Positions 16,756 to 26,076 are shown, counted from the stretch's first letter. The stretch is 64,000 nt of DNA from Nitrososphaerales archaeon (GCA_030041295.1 JASHOD010000039.1:1-64000); one strand, 5' to 3'. Numbers and translations are program-made. Notes: generated by a model not told the origin, from the sequence alone.

Positions 16756-16998
16756 TTAGCTTGGGTTTGCTGACAACGCCCAGATCGAATCCATCTGTGA
16801 CTGGATTTCGTTTATCTGCCCGACAAGTCGATTTCTCTCAACTATGATTAGTTGTAGCGAATCAGGACTGTGCCCTCTGCGAGCTTCGATCTCTGCTTCC
16901 AAGCTCAGAACCTTCTTCTTGTAGGTATGCAGCTGATCGATCAACCAATCGATCCTATCCGCGTCAACGGGAATGATAGATGAAGTAGTATCGTCCAA
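16756..16998 (-). CDS. Small coiled-coil hypothetical protein
   Basis: An 80-residue frame starting with TTG. Residues 12-42 (WLIDQLHTYKKKVLSLEAEI) and 50-72 (IIVERNRLVGQINEIQSQMD) have clear heptads, so a short antiparallel coiled coil is likely. The frame stays open upstream without a standard start, past an aggaggagg sequence at about 17075-17083, so the true N-terminus is uncertain. It converges on the MarR gene with 12 bp between. No function recognised. Confidence 0.45.
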   Translation of the reverse strand: MDDTTSSIIPVDADRIDWLIDQLHTYKKKVLSLEAEIEARRGHSPDSLQLIIVERNRLVGQINEIQSQMDSIWALSANPS

Positions 16999-17214
16999 GG
17001 ATTCGGGCGTAGTACTCGCGGTTGTAATCGCTGCTGTTGCCGTAAATATCGCTTCGAAATATAATATTTGGTCACCCTTCCTCCTCCTAATATAATCTGA
17101 AAGGTTTGTCTAGTAGAGTTGTCTTTTTCCCTTCCGTGCTAAGCACCCGGTATCTCAGGGAAGAATTGCGGTACCCTTTAGAAGATGGATGTGAAAAAGG
17201 AACGAATTCGGGGA

Positions 17215-18159
17215 TCATACAGAGACTTTGATTGGAACTTCGATTTTGTTCCTTACGCTATCATCGTAGAATCTTCTGACCGAGAGGAATTCCTGAAGGA
17301 TTTCAGTACGAGCATTACTTACTCCCCGGCACTTTACAACCCAATTCCGAATCTCACTGATTTTTGCTATGCTTGGTGTCGCCAAAGCGAAGTATCCGTG
17401 TTGTTTATCTTGAGTATCCGCAAAAACCAGCATCTCACCCAAATAGCTCGTAACAGCAGCGTTGACTTCATCCCTATACTCTGGAGATTCGTAGAAAACC
17501 ATCAAATCAGCCGGGACAAAATTTTCGAACGACCCTAGGTCAATACTGGCAAGAAGATACGCGGCACCCGCTTCAACCAACTTTAGAACTCTCTTCTTTA
17601 CCGTCTTGGTTGATACGCCTACTTCCTTTGCGACGGCACTGAATAATTTCTTCCGAGGATTCCCCTTTTGAAGAGAATGCAGAATTTTCCAATCCAAAGC
17701 AATGAGATTTGAAACATCGCATTTCAAGAAGGGTCTGTCCTGCCAAAAAACATCTTCGGAGTTTGCCATCCTGGTGATGCGTCGAACGGTTTTCGAGAGA
17801 TCTTCTTCTCTCTCATAACAGAAAACCGCGCTTAGCTTGGGCCCAAGATAATCGCATACTAGCAACATTTTATCCATGAGTGCAATTTGTCTTTTGAGAT
17901 TCTCCTTTTCGGACAGGGGACGCACGTCAAACCATACCGCGCCGATCTTGAAACCAAAAAGCGAAGGATTAACTCCAAGATAAAATTCCTTCAAGAGCCC
18001 ATTTTCTTCCAACTTTTTTATTCTGTTTCTTATCGTTCCCTGATCAACACCCAAGCCTTTTGCAATAGTTCGAAAAGATTTTCTCAAACTAGGAGAGGGG
18101 AAGGGCATTACGTTGTTCCTAACTAATTCTTTCACGATCTTTCTATCTAGGCTATCCAA
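17215..18159 (-). CDS. Lrp/AsnC-like regulator with two helix-turn-helix domains
   Basis: A 314-residue protein of an archaeal family with duplicated DNA-binding parts. The first wHTH is at about 1-60 (SFRTIAKGLGVDQGTIRNRI). A ligand-like alpha/beta segment follows. The second HTH lies at about 155-200 (LFSAVAKEVGVSTKTVKKRV) and a C-terminal alpha/beta domain ends the chain. There is no classic RAM effector site that I can name. It stands alone, diverging from a SnoaL gene with about 97 bp between, which it may regulate. Confidence 0.8.
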   Translation of the reverse strand: MDSLDRKIVKELVRNNVMPFPSPSLRKSFRTIAKGLGVDQGTIRNRIKKLEENGLLKEFYLGVNPSLFGFKIGAVWFDVRPLSEKENLKRQIALMDKMLLVCDYLGPKLSAVFCYEREEDLSKTVRRITRMANSEDVFWQDRPFLKCDVSNLIALDWKILHSLQKGNPRKKLFSAVAKEVGVSTKTVKKRVLKLVEAGAAYLLASIDLGSFENFVPADLMVFYESPEYRDEVNAAVTSYLGEMLVFADTQDKQHGYFALATPSIAKISEIRNWVVKCRGVSNARTEILQEFLSVRRFYDDSVRNKIEVPIKVSV

Positions 18160-18256
18160 GTGCTGAAATCATCTCTCTTCCTGCGTTAATACCCTTCCAA
18201 TCTGCGGAATCAAATTCAACCTACTATTAAGAAGCTCGCATCTTAGGATATATCCA

Positions 18257-18712
18257 ATGTCAATCCAAAAGGAACTCCTAGAGAAAGAAACGAGTTCAGG
18301 CAAAAAGAGAAATGAAGACGTCGTACGGCGTCTGATAGAAGAAGGATTCAACAAAGGTAACTTTGCAGCAGTTGATGAAGTGATCTCTCCCGATATGGAA
18401 GAGCATCAAAAGTTCGATCCACCGCTGCCCAAAGGACCCGTTGGGACAAAAACTCTGATCAGCGGTTTACGAAGTATGTTCCCTGATATCAAACTCACTA
18501 TAGAAGACATGACAGTCGACGGAGACAAGGTTTGGATCCGCATGACGGCTAGGGGAACTAACGAGGGAGGTGTAATGGGAAGACCTCCGACAGGAAAGAA
18601 AATGGAGATAGACGTATTCGATCTCTGCACGGTTAGAAATGGCCAAATAGTCGAACACTGGGGAGTGCCTGATCAGCTCTCTATGTTAGAGCAGATCGGA
18701 TTTCTTCATTGA
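18257..18712 (+). CDS. SnoaL-like / ester cyclase family protein
   Basis: A 151-residue alpha+beta-barrel protein. RRLIEEGFNKGNFAAVDEVI, then the GPVGTKTLISGLRSMFPDIK and MTVDGDKVWIRMTARGTNEG stretches, are the hallmarks of the SnoaL/ester-cyclase (NTF2-like) family. The conserved EHWG near residue 135 belongs to the pocket. Members catalyse aldol cyclisation or have unknown small-molecule roles. Full length, cytosolic. It converges with the SRPBCC gene at 18722 with 9 bp between. Confidence 0.85.
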   Translation: MSIQKELLEKETSSGKKRNEDVVRRLIEEGFNKGNFAAVDEVISPDMEEHQKFDPPLPKGPVGTKTLISGLRSMFPDIKLTIEDMTVDGDKVWIRMTARGTNEGGVMGRPPTGKKMEIDVFDLCTVRNGQIVEHWGVPDQLSMLEQIGFLH

Positions 18713-18721
18713 GGCAAAGCT

Positions 18722-19201
18722 TTACGGCTGATGATGATCCTTCGACATTTCCTTCGCGAGAAGCACCCACACTCCCGAGTCCTCTTTTCTTATTTTCCTT
18801 GCAAGTGCCGCAACCTTCGAGGCGGAAGGGCGACGCTTGGCATAGTTCACTTGAAGTCCAGTAAAGTCTAGTCGAGACCTGTTTCTTCCTAAAGGAACTA
18901 TTTGGTACCAGAACTGGGAATGCTTGTTGGGGCCGTCGACGTGAGTATTCGTCCAGGCAAGGCGATTACTGTTTAGCCTCACGAGCCTCCGCTTCGTCAC
19001 CGACTGTCCATCGGTCACCACCGTGTCAGTTAGAATCAACGTATCTTCGTTGAGGCGCCTAATTTTTCTCATTCCATTCTTCCCCATCCTCTTCCAGTCG
19101 TCGGCCTTATAGTCGACGCACCATCGAAAAGCCTGCTTGGCCGGGACATCGAAAGTCTGACTGAAGCTGTAACGGATCGGATAGGAGGAAGAAGGGTCCA
19201 T
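18722..19201 (-). CDS. SRPBCC / START-like ligand-binding protein
   Basis: A 159-residue helix-grip fold protein. SFSQTFDVPAKQAFRWCVDY is the N-terminal strand plus the V-P-A-x-x-A-F-x-W signature of the SRPBCC superfamily; alternating strands follow (DTLILTDTVVTDG, RLVRLNSNRLAWTN) and a long C-terminal helix ends it. It should bind a hydrophobic ligand. Single gene, no partner evident. A second SRPBCC protein at 21466 is only distantly similar. Confidence 0.75.
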   Translation of the reverse strand: MDPSSSYPIRYSFSQTFDVPAKQAFRWCVDYKADDWKRMGKNGMRKIRRLNEDTLILTDTVVTDGQSVTKRRLVRLNSNRLAWTNTHVDGPNKHSQFWYQIVPLGRNRSRLDFTGLQVNYAKRRPSASKVAALARKIRKEDSGVWVLLAKEMSKDHHQP

Positions 19202-19327
19202 CTCACTTTCGAGTCAAATCTCGGCAATAAAATAAGATTGCGGTTGAGACGTAGTATGAATAACACAAAGTTAGTTCCGATGTCGTCGTCCTACAGAGAT
19301 CATCCGCATAAATCTCGAACTCAACAT

Positions 19328-20320
19328 TTATTGCATGATTACGTCGTTTTCGATATTTCTAACCGTGTTGATTTTATGAGCCAAGATGATTTTCTCCGTC
19401 CACGTAACAGTTCCCTTCGGCTTTATAACCGCATAGTCTTTCTTCCATTTGTTCACTGCTACTTCGAGATTGTCGGGTCGGCCGCTTACTGGTTCAAGAG
19501 CAATGAAGTAATAATCCCTCCATCCCCCATAATTCGTGCAGACGTTGAGGTACTGTAGCGCTTCCCCTTCCCACGTAAATCCAATCGCTTCCATCCTCGA
19601 CTGATTCACGGCAGCGCACCATCGCTGACTCAATTTTGACGTGTACAAATTTTCCATTGTTCTCTCGCAAGGGTCAGCTACCCTGCTCAAGTCTATTCGA
19701 TTTCCCTTTTTGTCAACTGCCCACGGCCAGGCGACCTCGTCTCCCATTTTGCCCAACCGCCCGGTATATCCTAGTTTTACGTTCTTTACTTCCTTGGGCA
19801 GAAATATCCGAAACCATGGAGATACCTGGATTGTATTATGAGCGCTGTAGTGATATTCAAGGGAGTCTCCTGACAGATTATGAACTTCATATCGAAGAGC
19901 TAGAACGGGGCGCTCATCCTCGAGTGAAACCTCCTTTCGCACGAGAAGAGGATAGATCCTGCACTTTGCTTCCATGCTTAATTTTACGTAGTCGCGTGTT
20001 TTCTGAGCTTTTCGAATCTGCCACGGTATGGACGAAATCTCGCCGCCTATTGGCAGTTTCTTTCCTTTGAAATTACAAGGGTCACAAGTTGGGATACAAT
20101 CAAAAAAGCCACTGGCATTTAGCTCCTCTGCGAACGCATCGTTGGGGCAATGCCACGCAAACTCTGTTTCTGTTGGTTTGTAGATTAGACTATAAATCCG
20201 GCCCCCGAGCCCTGGAGCTATGACTGTTCTGATAAAGTCATTTTGAAGGACGAAGGACTTCGAGCCTAAAACGATCGATTTCTCAATCGAGAGCACTATT
20301 CTTCTGAGCGATTTCTTCAA
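19328..20320 (-). CDS. Aldose-epimerase-like / galactose-mutarotase-fold protein
   Basis: A 330-residue beta-sandwich protein. NDFIRTVIAPGLGGRIYSL near the start, EYHYSAHNTIQVSPW in the middle and a late Glu (IALEPVSG) fit the galactose mutarotase/DUF5107-like superfamily, in which His and Glu act on the sugar anomeric carbon. It has no signal peptide and is probably cytosolic. The promoter region carries the 19-bp motif shared with the polysaccharide deacetylase gene, which hints at a common carbohydrate regulon. The exact sugar is unknown. Confidence 0.7.
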   Translation of the reverse strand: MKKSLRRIVLSIEKSIVLGSKSFVLQNDFIRTVIAPGLGGRIYSLIYKPTETEFAWHCPNDAFAEELNASGFFDCIPTCDPCNFKGKKLPIGGEISSIPWQIRKAQKTRDYVKLSMEAKCRIYPLLVRKEVSLEDERPVLALRYEVHNLSGDSLEYHYSAHNTIQVSPWFRIFLPKEVKNVKLGYTGRLGKMGDEVAWPWAVDKKGNRIDLSRVADPCERTMENLYTSKLSQRWCAAVNQSRMEAIGFTWEGEALQYLNVCTNYGGWRDYYFIALEPVSGRPDNLEVAVNKWKKDYAVIKPKGTVTWTEKIILAHKINTVRNIENDVIMQ

Positions 20321-20357
20321 CGAGGAGCGCTAATACACTTATCCCGATTCGGTCTTG

Positions 20358-20376
20358 TTACCTTACCGGTTGATAA
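20358..20376. promoter_or_regulatory. Shared 19-bp upstream motif, copy 2
   Basis: TTACCTTACCGGTTGATAA lies 37 bp upstream of the mutarotase-like gene. It differs from the copy at 15065-15083 by a single base, which breaks one half-site (TTACC instead of TTATC). The orientation relative to the gene is the same. Confidence 0.5.
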
Positions 20377-20804
20377 GTAGACAACTTCGGAAAAGACAAA
20401 TGACAACAATCAAAACAGGTCTGAGATTCAAAGTGTCCAAACAGTTAAGACATGGTAATGAATACTATTTACAACATGTCGCCAAAAAGAATTGCCATCC
20501 TCACTACCATCAAAACAAGCTTTCAACAGCTTGAAGATTTAACAAAACCCTATCTTGGGCTATCTATCGCAGTCCCGCAAATTTGACAATATCCAGAGGC
20601 CGAGTTTGCTATCGGTTCACCGAATTTCTTGTAATATTGGCTTGAAATGATTGGAGTATGAAACGATGATGATGATTAAGAGAGTTCAACAGGTTTGGTT
20701 CTTAACCCCTGTGCACTCGCCATATTCATCTTCGAAGCGGCGAAGACCTTCCGTCGCCTATAACTCCCTTAGACTTGTAGATTGTGAACAAGATTTAAGC
20801 GGGT
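20377..20804. other. Intergenic region before a membrane protein gene
   Basis: About 430 bp. A plus-strand frame starting at 20651 has poor composition and overlaps the better membrane-protein frame, so I leave it out. No RNA gene or repeat recognised. The promoter for the gene at 20805 should lie near the 3' end but is not distinct. Confidence 0.35.
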
Positions 20805-21362
20805 TTGGATTCTGGTCCTCTGATTGTGAAAGCGAAGATATTACTGGCTGTTTCCCTAGTATTCTTCGGCCTCTTTCTAATTGGCGCCGCAAGTATCAGC
20901 TTTGGATTGAATTATGGCTGGTACGCGAAAACCCTTTGGGAAATGAAAATCTACGGGATAGTGAGCCCGTCCCGTTTGCCTTGGCTTCATTGTACTGCTT
21001 CTAGCTTCGATGTGAAAAGGTTAGCCATGATCGAAAGTTGCACGACAGAAAATATTGCATACACTTCATTTGCCTATTTTTGCATCGGAGCGATCATCTT
21101 TTTCTTTTTCGGATATGCGAAAGCTCGAGACATACTAGGAGCGATACTCGTCGGTATCGGAGGAACCTCTGGGTTTCTTCTTCTATTTACTATCCTTCTC
21201 TACAGTGGAGAGCGTGCCTATTGGTTCGATAAAGTGACTCAGCTGCAAGAGGGAATTTTGCCGATAACGAATGCGGAATTGTTCGTAATTAGCCTAGCAG
21301 TTTTTTCACTGTCTTTGCTTCTTATAATTGCAGTGCATTCAAAGTCAATGCTTCGACTGTGA
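20805..21362 (+). CDS. Four-helix membrane protein of unknown function
   Basis: Up to 185 residues. Hydrophobic segments at about 10-35, 90-108, 112-135 and 155-178 predict four membrane helices, with an extracytoplasmic loop holding two Cys (about 63-80). The first codon is TTG at 20805, but the GTG at 20826 (KAKILLAVSLVF) directly before the first helix is equally good. No family recognised. It is monocistronic. Confidence 0.6.
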   Translation: MDSGPLIVKAKILLAVSLVFFGLFLIGAASISFGLNYGWYAKTLWEMKIYGIVSPSRLPWLHCTASSFDVKRLAMIESCTTENIAYTSFAYFCIGAIIFFFFGYAKARDILGAILVGIGGTSGFLLLFTILLYSGERAYWFDKVTQLQEGILPITNAELFVISLAVFSLSLLLIIAVHSKSMLRL

Positions 21363-21465
21363 GCCAGTCGATTCCTTTTAAGATATTATGAGGTTACTAC
21401 TGAATTTATTCGATTAAGGTACATGGACTAGAGTTTTCTCAAGTATCATATTTCGGGACAAGAGT

Positions 21466-21888
21466 CTAAGGGAGAGATTCTATCGCCCTCTTGAGACCTT
21501 CCATCTCGTTTTCGAAGCTAGATCCTAATTGGCTTTCGAACTCTTCTTGCGGCATTCCTTCTGGTCTTATGAACTGGAACGAAATCGTGGAGCCTCTTTC
21601 ATTTGGCGTGACCCGACAATAGACAGTCCACTCTCTACCGGGCGCAGAATAATCATGATCGAAAATCCTGAACTCTCTACTCGGTCTTAGTCTGATTTTC
21701 GCTTTCCCGAAAGGTGATTCTGTATTCCACCAATCGCCTTCTGCCTTGCTAATGTTCCTTTGAACTTCGCCATATTCCCAATTTTTCACGTTCAGAAAAA
21801 AATCAAAAACCTTGGCTGGTTCTTTATCTGCTACAAACGTCTTGACAATGACAGGCCGCGGTTCGTTCAACGGATGATCAGTTGCCAA
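21466..21888 (-). CDS. SRPBCC-like protein
   Basis: A 140-residue protein starting with TTG. VIVKTFVADKEPAKVFDFFLNVKNWEYG is a START/SRPBCC first strand with the A-x-x-x-F-x-x-x-x-x-x-x-W pattern (shown in part), followed by strands (WTVYCRVTPNERGSTISFQF) and a C-terminal helix. Probable hydrophobic ligand-binding protein or polyketide cyclase-like. It stands between a membrane protein gene and an aminotransferase, each about 100 bp away. Confidence 0.65.
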   Translation of the reverse strand: MATDHPLNEPRPVIVKTFVADKEPAKVFDFFLNVKNWEYGEVQRNISKAEGDWWNTESPFGKAKIRLRPSREFRIFDHDYSAPGREWTVYCRVTPNERGSTISFQFIRPEGMPQEEFESQLGSSFENEMEGLKRAIESLP

Positions 21889-21980
21889 TTAACAGATCAA
21901 CTTTTGCGAAGTGGATGCTTGGCGCTAGTTAATTTAGCATAAAGATCCAGATTGAGTGCGGTACGCCTTAATCTCGATTA

Positions 21981-23255
21981 TCAGGACTTTGTCAAAGGAA
22001 GTTTCGAGATCGCCTTTACAATTCTATCTATCGCTTCTTCGATTCTCTCGCTTCCAAGAGAGATTCTAACATGTCCCTCGATGTGATAGGCGATGCCAGG
22101 AGCGCATGCCACGCCTGCTTCCTTCAAGAGATACTTGCAAAAGTCCATCGAACTCATTCCAAACGCGGAAACGTCGGGAAGCATCAGGTTCGTGCCCTCG
22201 GGTTTATGAATTTTCACTCCTTTGACCGAGGAAAGCCTCTCTAAAGCGTAATCTCTTGATTTTTGGAGCATTGCAATCGTGCGCGAAAGATGCTCTCGCT
22301 CAAATTCCGGCGAAAGGACGGGCAAAGCTCCTCTTTGAATAATCGAGGGAATCCCCATGCTTGAGAACGAGGCAACCATCTCCATTCCGCGGATCACCTC
22401 AGGAGGCGCAATGGCGTATCCCAGACGGTAGTTCATCATGTTAAACACCTTTGAAAATGAACTTATGGATACGAGCCTGTCTCGAACCTCCTTGAACTTG
22501 GCCATCGGGACATATTTTCGCCCGTCGTAGACTATGCCCTCGTAGACCTGATCGTGCATTATCAAAAGGTCGTGTTTTATCGCAAACTCCGCGATCGAAC
22601 CCAGTTCTTCTTCGGTCAGAACTCTGCCCGTCGGATTTTGAGGGTTGCAAATCGTTATCATCTTTGTCTTCTTTGTTACCAATTTTTCATAGTCGTGGGC
22701 GTCATGCACGAAGTTTCTCTTGTGGTCTAGTTTTGCGAGAACTGCTTTTCCCCGAGCAAGCCTCACCGGGATATCAAAGAAGAAAGTCGGAACTGGAATT
22801 ATAACCTCGTCCTCTGGATTTAGAACAGCAGACATCAGGTAATATTCCGCCTGCATGCTCCCAGAGGTGACAATGACCTGGTTCTCCCAATTCACATGTT
22901 GACCGTAAAGACCTTCGAATCTTCTAGCGATGGCCTGAGTTAGTTCAGGAAGCCCTAGAAACCGAGCTTCCCTTCCAGACATCTCTCTTAGATGCTTCTC
23001 AGTTTCGTCAAGCACGACCTCTGGGACCTTGGTCGAAATCACGCTCTCCGCGCAAAGGATAACGTCCTTCCCTTTGTCAGCGAGTTTTTGTCCCATCTGA
23101 GCAATAACTAGGGTGCCGAAAGGCTCTCCGGTTTCCTCCATCGAATCATACTGCCTTGCCAAGTCCTCAACTTGCGAGGCGAGAATTTTCTTCTTTTTCT
23201 TTTGATTATTGTTACCAGCATTACTAGTGTGATGAAGAGAAGTTTGTGCTTGCAT
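21981..23255 (-). CDS. PLP-dependent aminotransferase, class I/II (AspC-like)
   Basis: A 424-residue fold-type I enzyme. SGSMQAEYYLMSAVL binds the cofactor phosphate, NPQNPTGRVL is the family motif around residue 205, and SFSKVFNMMNYRLGY carries the Schiff-base Lys with the phosphate-binding Arg (about 270). The late Arg in HVRISLGS binds the substrate carboxylate. The N-terminal 25 residues are a low-complexity Asn/Lys tail not usual in the family. Likely an amino-acid aminotransferase for aspartate or aromatic/branched substrates; specificity cannot be read. Confidence 0.9.
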   Translation of the reverse strand: MQAQTSLHHTSNAGNNNQKKKKKILASQVEDLARQYDSMEETGEPFGTLVIAQMGQKLADKGKDVILCAESVISTKVPEVVLDETEKHLREMSGREARFLGLPELTQAIARRFEGLYGQHVNWENQVIVTSGSMQAEYYLMSAVLNPEDEVIIPVPTFFFDIPVRLARGKAVLAKLDHKRNFVHDAHDYEKLVTKKTKMITICNPQNPTGRVLTEEELGSIAEFAIKHDLLIMHDQVYEGIVYDGRKYVPMAKFKEVRDRLVSISSFSKVFNMMNYRLGYAIAPPEVIRGMEMVASFSSMGIPSIIQRGALPVLSPEFEREHLSRTIAMLQKSRDYALERLSSVKGVKIHKPEGTNLMLPDVSAFGMSSMDFCKYLLKEAGVACAPGIAYHIEGHVRISLGSERIEEAIDRIVKAISKLPLTKS

Positions 23256-23353
23256 ATGTGGAATAAAATAATTCCATCTAGAAAAATGAATCCCTTGGAT
23301 GGCTGAAAAGATTAGGAACTTCTGAGTCAGAGGTGATTATTTTTCGAAACAAG

Positions 23354-24106
23354 TTATGTTACTGAAGAAAACACAGGAGCTTTTTCGATTAAGGGAGGTA
23401 GCTCGCTTAGCTTGTCGAGCGTGACATCCGCAATTTCTGAAGCTCTTTTGATTTCCTCCGGGGTTCTGATGCCGTTTCGTCCAACGTGCTCTCTCGTAAA
23501 CACGACCATTCCAAAACCTGCATCCTTGGCTCCTTGAAGTTCTTCGGGCCCGTCACCGACATAGGCCGAGGACTGCGCTGGCACCCCTAACTTATCCAGG
23601 ACGATGGAATAGGCTTCTTTCGACGGCTTCATGTAACCTATATCGTAGGAAAAACACACTGCGTCGATTTCAGAGGCGAGAGGCGAAGTAGGCCATGCAG
23701 AAACTTCTCTCTCGTCCGCGTTCGACAGTAAACCTAATTCTATAAAGTCGTACTTCAAACGTGCCACGGTTTGCCGGATTGAAGTCGAGGGATTTTTTAT
23801 TGCGAGATCTTGGTAGCGGCCAAGAGTAAGCTCCGCCACGGCAAGCACGGGTCTAGAAGCTGGTTTGCCGGTAATTTTCGTGACATAATCCGCCACGTAT
23901 TCTACGGTTTTTCGGGGCTTTGTGCACCTCTCAGGGAGGGTCTCGGCCCAGTATTTTGCAAACTCACGAGGATCGAGGTTGAAGAGCTCCGCGATCTTTT
24001 GCGTGCGCCGAAAATCCTTCGGGCGGTAGTCTTCCGGATCCACAAGCGTGTGGAAGAGGTCAAACACAATGGCCTGAATTTTGTAACTATGCTTGGCTGT
24101 GCTCAC
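23354..24106 (-). CDS. HAD-superfamily hydrolase
   Basis: A 250-residue HAD protein. Motif I is VFDLFHTLV, so the nucleophile Asp is present but the second acid/base Asp of phosphatases is replaced by Phe, as in haloacid-dehalogenase-like and some other HAD groups. Motif II is GLLSNAD, motif III a Lys in GYMKPSKEAY, and motif IV VGDGPEELQGAKDAG. A cap helix domain lies at about 20-110. The enzyme may be a phosphatase or a dehalogenase-like hydrolase. It follows the aminotransferase gene by about 100 bp on the same strand but probably has its own promoter. Confidence 0.85.
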   Translation of the reverse strand: MSTAKHSYKIQAIVFDLFHTLVDPEDYRPKDFRRTQKIAELFNLDPREFAKYWAETLPERCTKPRKTVEYVADYVTKITGKPASRPVLAVAELTLGRYQDLAIKNPSTSIRQTVARLKYDFIELGLLSNADEREVSAWPTSPLASEIDAVCFSYDIGYMKPSKEAYSIVLDKLGVPAQSSAYVGDGPEELQGAKDAGFGMVVFTREHVGRNGIRTPEEIKRASEIADVTLDKLSELPPLIEKAPVFSSVT

Positions 24107-24306
24107 TTTTGATTCTACTACTTGGGCGAGTATTCCGTGCCCAAGGGATTTTGCGTTGCCGTTTTAGGATTTTTGTCTCTCATCTTTGGAAAACGTTGTG
24201 ACAATTCTAGAACCCTCTTAATCTAGGCTATACTAGACCAAAATCTCTTATCAAAATTCCTTAGCGCTTCAAAGGCTTAAAAATAAAAGCTAACAGTCAT
24301 TTTTCG

Positions 24307-25383
24307 TTGGAAGAAAAACAAGAAGGACAAAGACAAGAGCAATCAACTCCTTCACTTGATTGCGTGGACGACTACGAAAGGAAAGCACGGGAATTACTGT
24401 CGCCTGACAACGCTCAATACATCTTCAGCGCGACTGAAACAGAAACGACAATGACACGTAATCTCCTCGCTTTTTCAAAGTATGCGCTTCGTAGGAGAGT
24501 CTTTCAAGGCATCAAAGAAGTGGATCTTTCGTGTTCTTACTTTGGTGGAAAAATCAAAAGCGCTTTGCCTTTCTTTCCGAGCAGCATTAACGTGGCTCCT
24601 TTGTATCAGGGAGCCATATTTGATATTTTGAAAATATCAGAGAATTTTGATATTCCAATATTTGTTTCGCATCAAGTAATAGATGCCTCCATTGATCTTC
24701 TCAGTCTTCCATCACATGTTCCAAAGACTTGCCCTCTGGTATGGCAAATCTATCTAAAGCAAAATAACATCGATACTACCTTGAAACAGGTCGCCCAGGC
24801 AAAAAAAGCTGGTTTCAAAGGACTAGCTCTTACAGTAGATACAGAATGGGGAATAAAACTGCAAAACAAAGAAGAGTACAAACTTCTTCCATCGAATTTT
24901 CTAAATGTCACCTCAAAAGAGGTTTCGAGGGTCAAGAAGGCGAGCTCACTACCTTTGATTGTGAAAGGCATCATGGCATATGAAGACGCCGAATTGGCGA
25001 TAGAATGCGGGGCAGATGGTATCGTGGTATCAAACCACGGAGGTCGTACCTTGGATCACGGCGAAGCAAGTCTGGACGTTCTTCCGGAGATTGTAAAACG
25101 TTTGAAGAGCAAGAAGAAAACTAGGAGCGCGGAGATATTCTTCGACGGGGGAATTCGAAGAGGGACGGATATCCTGAAAGCTCTAGCCTTGGGCGCGCGA
25201 GGATGCTTGATCGGAAGACCGCTTTTTTACGGCCTTACGGTGGCAAGGGACAAGGGCGCGATAGCTGTTATGGAAATTCTGAGAGATGAGCTAGCCCGTG
25301 CTGCTGCTCTGACAGGAGTTAGAAGGATTGAATCCGTGAATAGTAGCATACTAAGGCTAACGACAACGATGATTAACAGTTAG
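24307..25383 (+). CDS. FMN-dependent alpha-hydroxy-acid dehydrogenase (lactate/glycolate oxidase family)
   Basis: A 358-residue TIM-barrel flavoenzyme. VSNHGGRTLDHGEASLDVLP carries the catalytic His and substrate Arg; FFDGGIRRGTDILKALALGA is the FMN phosphate-binding motif; the LIVKGI strand holds the conserved Lys. Expected to oxidise L-lactate or glycolate. It starts with TTG; a ttaaaaataaaag TATA-like element at about 24278-24290 implies a nearly leaderless message. It converges with endonuclease V, whose stop overlaps by 4 bp. The lut-type lactate genes lie 5-12 kb away, so the genome has two possible lactate routes. Confidence 0.85.
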   Translation: MEEKQEGQRQEQSTPSLDCVDDYERKARELLSPDNAQYIFSATETETTMTRNLLAFSKYALRRRVFQGIKEVDLSCSYFGGKIKSALPFFPSSINVAPLYQGAIFDILKISENFDIPIFVSHQVIDASIDLLSLPSHVPKTCPLVWQIYLKQNNIDTTLKQVAQAKKAGFKGLALTVDTEWGIKLQNKEEYKLLPSNFLNVTSKEVSRVKKASSLPLIVKGIMAYEDAELAIECGADGIVVSNHGGRTLDHGEASLDVLPEIVKRLKSKKKTRSAEIFFDGGIRRGTDILKALALGARGCLIGRPLFYGLTVARDKGAIAVMEILRDELARAAALTGVRRIESVNSSILRLTTTMINS

Positions 25384-26003
25384 GAAATTTTAGAAGATTC
25401 GTGCGATTTCGCGATTGAACGAACACAAATGGATCCATTATTCTCGATAATGGATTCCAATTCTCGTAAAGAAACTGAAAAACCGGGACTCCAAAATCTC
25501 TTGGGGTTATGAGTAACAAATCCCACAGTTTTACTTTGAAAAGTGAGTTTCTCCATTCGCTCTTTGTAGCTTGTGATTTTACCAACAAGTCTTGATTTCG
25601 AAACTCCTATGCTTGGAATATCCAGTATCATTCCGCATATCGTAGCTAAACCTCTTCCACGAGGATGAGCTAGTCCATGAGCGTCGAAGCATACTAGTTG
25701 AGGCTTTTCACCGAGCCTTCTGACAGCTTCCGTTACGAATGGCCCCTCTCGGAGAAAGAATAATCTTGGAACATATGGGAAAGTTGCTCTACCCTCATAC
25801 GTTGCTTGCTCCAATAATTCTCCTTTTTTGACATTGAACACTGACGCTACAACCTTCACGTTTTGATCCCTATAAGATGCATCGACCCCGCAAATCCGAA
25901 CTAACTCTTTTGGAAATGGAAATAATTTTTTGGAATTAAGCAGAGTTTGAATTCTTTCGAAAAAGTATTGCTCTGCAACGTCAATGTCCTGGCGCAAATT
26001 CAA
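25380..26003 (-). CDS. nfi: Endonuclease V (deoxyinosine 3' endonuclease)
   Basis: A 207-residue Endo V. GVDASY holds the first catalytic Asp, YVPRLFFLREGPF the wedge motif and conserved Glu, and FDAHGLAHPRGRGLA the second Asp with the inosine pocket; IGVSKSRLVG follows with the catalytic Lys region. It cuts DNA near hypoxanthine for repair of deaminated adenine. The length is normal for archaeal members, slightly short at the C-terminus. It diverges from xdhC with 89 bp to the preferred start and converges on the FMN dehydrogenase. Confidence 0.9.
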   Translation of the reverse strand: MNLRQDIDVAEQYFFERIQTLLNSKKLFPFPKELVRICGVDASYRDQNVKVVASVFNVKKGELLEQATYEGRATFPYVPRLFFLREGPFVTEAVRRLGEKPQLVCFDAHGLAHPRGRGLATICGMILDIPSIGVSKSRLVGKITSYKERMEKLTFQSKTVGFVTHNPKRFWSPGFSVSLRELESIIENNGSICVRSIAKSHESSKIS

Positions 26004-26047
26004 AGTGCACCTATAGTTTCATTGATTTTCTATGTGCGGGCGATAGA

Positions 26048-26076
26048 AAAGTAAATAGCATGTTATCCTGTAACAT
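26048..26076 (+). promoter_or_regulatory. xdhC promoter: TATA-like element and 17-bp palindrome
   Basis: An aaaagtaaatag TATA-like element at 26048-26058 is followed by ATGTTA-TCCTG-TAACAT (26060-26076), an inverted repeat with 6-bp arms. The expected transcription start near 26079 lies just past the palindrome and 14 nt before the ATG at 26093. This position suits a repressor that blocks initiation, and it argues against translation from the ATG at 26060. Confidence 0.45.

Noticed and set aside
20651-21004. 117-codon plus frame
   Set aside because: It overlaps the membrane protein frame at 20805, which has better composition and clear hydrophobic segments.
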